Shown here in pieces: positions 6,338 through 8,186 of a stretch of DNA of 8,186 nt. This DNA is from an uncultured bacterium (lineage in GTDB: Bacteria > Planctomycetota > UBA1135 > GCA-002686595). How positions within the stretch are numbered: the stretch's first letter is position 1; every line of letters begins with the position of its first letter. Position numbers and translations under genes: made by a program. The stretch is from NCBI GenBank assembly GCA_913058555.1, contig CAJXRJ010000325.1, positions 1-8,186 of the forward strand. Reading direction: 5' to 3'. The notes beneath the pieces were generated by a model, which worked only from the letters and a program-made list of their open reading frames with translations, ran no database searches and was not told where the DNA came from.

Positions 6338-6677
6338 CGCCGCTGCCGCCGCCCACGTCGAGCAGGCGAGAGTCGCTGGAGAGGTCCAGGTGCTCCGCAA
6401 AACCCGCTACTGGGCGCTCGCTCACGCTGTGCATGGCTGCCGTGAAAGCACGTGCCCGCTCCGGGTCTTGCCCATGCGCTTCCCAGGGGTCGAGATCGCC
6501 GTAGACGCTGGCATCATCCTTCTTGAGGGCGTCCAGCAAGGCGTTCGGTGACAGGAAGCCATCGACCTCCATATCCACGAGGCCCCAGAGGGAACCGGGT
6601 GTTCCGCGGGTGAGGTAGGCGGCGGCGTCCGCGGACTGACGGCCGGCGATGTACGCGTCGTAGACGCGCTGATCGTC
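6338..6677 (-). pseudogene. Remnant of a SAM-dependent small-molecule O-methyltransferase (both ends lost)
   Basis: On the minus strand, about 113 codons resemble the central part of Methyltransf_2-type O-methyltransferases. YDAYIAGRQSA looks like a first dimerisation helix. AAYLTRGTPGSLWGLVDME is the helix usually following the winged-helix domain. RARAFTAAMHSVSE and EHLDLSSDSRLLDVGGGSGA lead up to and include SAM motif I. The frame then runs into unrelated codons across the GNAT stop and ends at 6294, so the rest of the Rossmann fold and the catalytic residues are missing. The ~70-90 residues of the winged helix also appear to be missing between GRQSA and AAYLTRG. The frame stays open upstream to a GTG at 6824, but that part overlaps the FKBP gene and a hairpin and shows no similarity. 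I therefore read it as a decayed gene. A short functional protein cannot be excluded but would lack catalysis. Confidence 0.6.
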
Positions 6678-6678
6678 A

Positions 6679-6717
6679 AGCGGGAAGCGGGAGGGCTGCA
6701 CCCTCTCGCTTCCCGCT
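6679..6717. terminator. 17-bp hairpin between convergent genes, terminator-like without U-tract
   Basis: The left arm 6679-6695 (AGCGGGAAGCGGGAGGG) and right arm 6701-6717 are complementary over 17 pairs around the loop CTGCA. The one exception is G6690 opposite T6706, a G-U wobble in plus-strand RNA and an A-C mismatch in minus-strand RNA. It begins 39 bases beyond the FKBP stop codon, where a terminator would be expected for the minus-strand transcript. It could also stop read-through from the GNAT operon. No run of T follows on either strand, so it may act as an RNA-end stabiliser or a non-canonical terminator. Confidence 0.6.
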
Positions 6718-6756
6718 GGTCCTTCGGACGTGTGGCTCAAGGCCTCAGATTCCGAA

Positions 6757-7983
6757 TCACTGAACGGCGAGGAGCTCGACGTAGAAGACGAGGGTCGCGC
6801 CCCCGGGGATGCCGGGACGTCCACTCGCGCCGTAGCCGAGCTTGGCGGGGATCACGAGGATGGCGGCGCCGCCCTCCTTCATGAGGGGGATGCCTTCGGT
6901 CCAACCGGGGACGACGCCCCGAAGGGGGAAGTCGATGCCGGCGCCCTTGTCGAAGGAGCTATCGAACTGGTTGCCGTCCGTGAGCCAACCGTTGTAGTGA
7001 GCCACGACGGTGTTCGACGCGGTCGGGTGACGTCCAGGCCCTTCGCGAACGATCATGTACTGAAGGCCGCTTTCGGTGGTCGTCAGTTCCTCGGGGCTCG
7101 GCATCCGGAACTCGGGCTTCGGGAACTTCGCTACGGTCGGGAAGTCGACCATCCAGATTTCGTTGCCGCCGTCGGGGAGGTCGGGCAGGTTGAACTTGGC
7201 GTCGATGCCGAGCTTCGAGGGCACGAGGACCTGGAGGCTGGCGCCTTGCTTTGCGTAGGCCTGGAGGTCCCGCATGAAAGGGAGCGGTGCGGAGTCTTTG
7301 CGCAGCTGACGCCATCCGGACACCATGCCTTGGCGCTGGATCATGGAGTGCACGAACGCGAACTTGCCGGTCTGTGACCAGCACGTCGTGTCCATGACGG
7401 CGAGGGCGCCGTCGGCGACCGAATCCCCTTCACCGGCCTTCAGGACGCGCAGGGCGACGCCGGAGTCCAGCGTGATGATGTCTTCTGCCTCGGCGTTCCA
7501 TTCGACGTAGGCGGGGGCCTTGTCGAGGATCGCAAGCAATTCGATCTCGAAGGTCAGGTCGGCCTTGGCCGGGATGCTCGGCGGGTTGCCATTCTCGCCG
7601 TACGCGAGGGCGAAGGGGATCGTCACGAGGAACTGATCTCCAGGGGACATCACCTGCAGGATCTCGTTCCAGCCGGGGATCACGCCGCCGAGGAAGAACT
7701 CGGCGGGTTCCGGGGCCATCCCGGGCTGGCGGGCTTTCCGCGATGAGTCGAAGCTCTTCCCATCTTGCAGCCAGCCGGTGTAGTCCACGCGCACCATGTC
7801 GCCCATGCCCGGGTGCGGGCCATCGCCGCCGTCCTTGAGGACGCAATACTTGAGGCCGGAGGGCAAGAGGACCTCGGGGCCCTCGCACTTGGGGATCTCC
7901 GGTTCTTGGACCGGCGCGCTCACGGGGGCGGGGGCACCGGCGAGGGAGGCCGCCACCAAGGGCGCGAGAAGAGTCGTGATCAT
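6757..7983 (-). CDS. Exported FKBP-type peptidyl-prolyl cis-trans isomerase with three FKBP-like domains
   Basis: Predicted secreted or periplasmic proline isomerase/chaperone of 408 residues. Residues 1 to about 23 form a signal-peptide-like Ala/Leu-rich segment ending in VSA, though without the usual basic N-terminus. FKBP domain 1 (about 42-152) keeps the pocket residues: Tyr68, Phe78-Asp79, Val101-Ile102, Trp105, Tyr128 in AYG. FKBP domain 3 (about 304-406) does too: Tyr330, Phe340-Asp341, Phe352, Val357-Val358, Trp361, Tyr384 in GYG, Phe400. Between them, residues 172-282 keep the fold's outline (SGVALRVLKAGEGD, SLQVLVPSKLGI, NEIWMVDF) but lack the FD, VIPGW and YG signatures, so this middle domain is probably inactive. 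The start is ATG 7981-7983; an in-frame stop at 8011-8013 and no other start between them support it. No Shine-Dalgarno. It is followed by the 17-bp hairpin, so it is probably monocistronic. Confidence 0.92.
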   Translation of the reverse strand: MITTLLAPLVAASLAGAPAPVSAPVQEPEIPKCEGPEVLLPSGLKYCVLKDGGDGPHPGMGDMVRVDYTGWLQDGKSFDSSRKARQPGMAPEPAEFFLGGVIPGWNEILQVMSPGDQFLVTIPFALAYGENGNPPSIPAKADLTFEIELLAILDKAPAYVEWNAEAEDIITLDSGVALRVLKAGEGDSVADGALAVMDTTCWSQTGKFAFVHSMIQRQGMVSGWRQLRKDSAPLPFMRDLQAYAKQGASLQVLVPSKLGIDAKFNLPDLPDGGNEIWMVDFPTVAKFPKPEFRMPSPEELTTTESGLQYMIVREGPGRHPTASNTVVAHYNGWLTDGNQFDSSFDKGAGIDFPLRGVVPGWTEGIPLMKEGGAAILVIPAKLGYGASGRPGIPGGATLVFYVELLAVQ

Positions 7984-8006
7984 CGGTATGGCTACGGGTT
8001 GCTGGA

Positions 8007-8089
8007 AGCCTCAGGGAGAGCCTCAGGAATGGTCCGAGGGGGGAATCGTCTGAGGATGGTGGGGGCCAAGGCTGCCAAAAGGAGCCTTG
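8007..8089 (-). promoter_or_regulatory. Leader region of the FKBP gene with short repeats
   Basis: A 9-bp direct repeat, AGCCTCAGG, occurs at 8007-8015 and 8019-8027 with a 12-base period, 24 to 44 bases upstream of the FKBP start. A 7-bp inverted repeat pairs CAAGGCT (8067-8073) with AGCCTTG (8083-8089). These could be regulator sites or leader structure. I see no convincing promoter hexamers, and no gene in 8014-8159. Confidence 0.25.
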
Positions 8090-8159
8090 TCGTACGGGGC
8101 AAACTGGTGGCGGGTAGCCCGGGGGCGTGAAGAAGCCGTCAGCCTGCGTAGGTCTTACG

Positions 8160-8186
8160 CTGTCTCTTATACACATCTGACGCTGC
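8160..8186. other. Nextera/Tn5 transposase adapter sequence (library artefact)
   Basis: CTGTCTCTTATACACATCT (8160-8178) is the Tn5 mosaic-end adapter used in Nextera libraries, and GACGCTGC (8179-8186) continues it as in the read-1 transposase oligonucleotide. It ends the window abruptly, as untrimmed adapter does at a contig end. Read in reverse, it encodes the well-known artefactual N-terminus MCIRDS. This stretch is not part of the organism's genome. Confidence 0.97.

Noticed and set aside
6294..6824. Full 176-codon minus-strand frame as an intact gene
   Set aside because: The GTG start lies in the FKBP coding region, the first ~48 codons span a shifted FKBP frame and the hairpin, and only about 6338-6677 resembles an O-methyltransferase.
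6730..7377. 215-codon plus-strand frame opposite the FKBP gene
   Set aside because: Shadow of the minus-strand FKBP coding sequence; the composition is Gly/Glu/Val/His-rich without any domain.
7430..8176. 248-codon minus-strand frame beginning MCIRDS
   Set aside because: The start lies inside the Nextera adapter, and the rest is a shifted frame of the FKBP gene.

Overview
This is an 8.2 kb piece of a GC-rich bacterial chromosome, apparently from a metagenome or draft assembly. It holds ordinary metabolic and housekeeping genes, with no phage, IS element, tRNA, rRNA or CRISPR that I can recognise. The last 27 bases are not biological: they match the Nextera/Tn5 sequencing adapter. Coding regions strongly prefer G/C at third codon positions, and most starts lack a Shine-Dalgarno sequence. 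Together with the gene content (a bacterial inositol-phosphate synthase, an M3 peptidase and an exported multi-FKBP protein) this loosely suggests Planctomycetota or a similar deep-branching high-GC group. That assignment is low confidence and rests on no database comparison.

Layout, left to right. Bases 2-235 are the 3' end of an unidentified acidic, Pro/Gly-rich protein. Bases 236-430 hold nothing I can name. A tight plus-strand pair follows: myo-inositol-1-phosphate synthase (431-1684), whose stop codon overlaps by 4 bases the start of an M3-family zinc oligopeptidase (1681-3603). A 331-base gap (3604-3934) contains two compact hairpins and leads to a small single-pass membrane protein of unknown function (3935-4246). 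A cluster of GC-rich hairpins (4260-4329) separates it from a convergent minus-strand alpha/beta hydrolase of the KANL3/Tex30 type (4332-5030).

The hydrolase is divergent from a plus-strand operon made of a DNA-methyltransferase-like gene (5122-5886) and a GNAT acetyltransferase (5888-6337), joined by one base and by the only textbook ribosome-binding site in the window. Downstream, 6338-6677 carries on the minus strand a decayed piece of a small-molecule O-methyltransferase that stops just after its SAM-binding glycine motif. A 17-bp hairpin (6679-6717) follows, and then an exported FKBP-type peptidyl-prolyl isomerase (6757-7983, minus) with two intact FKBP domains flanking a degenerate third one.

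The genes do not form one pathway. The functional links visible are translational coupling of the synthase and peptidase genes, and the methyltransferase-acetyltransferase operon. I found no convincing new multi-gene system. The items most worth a second look are the three-domain FKBP, the O-methyltransferase remnant beside a long hairpin, the compact orphan methyltransferase, and the adapter at the contig end.
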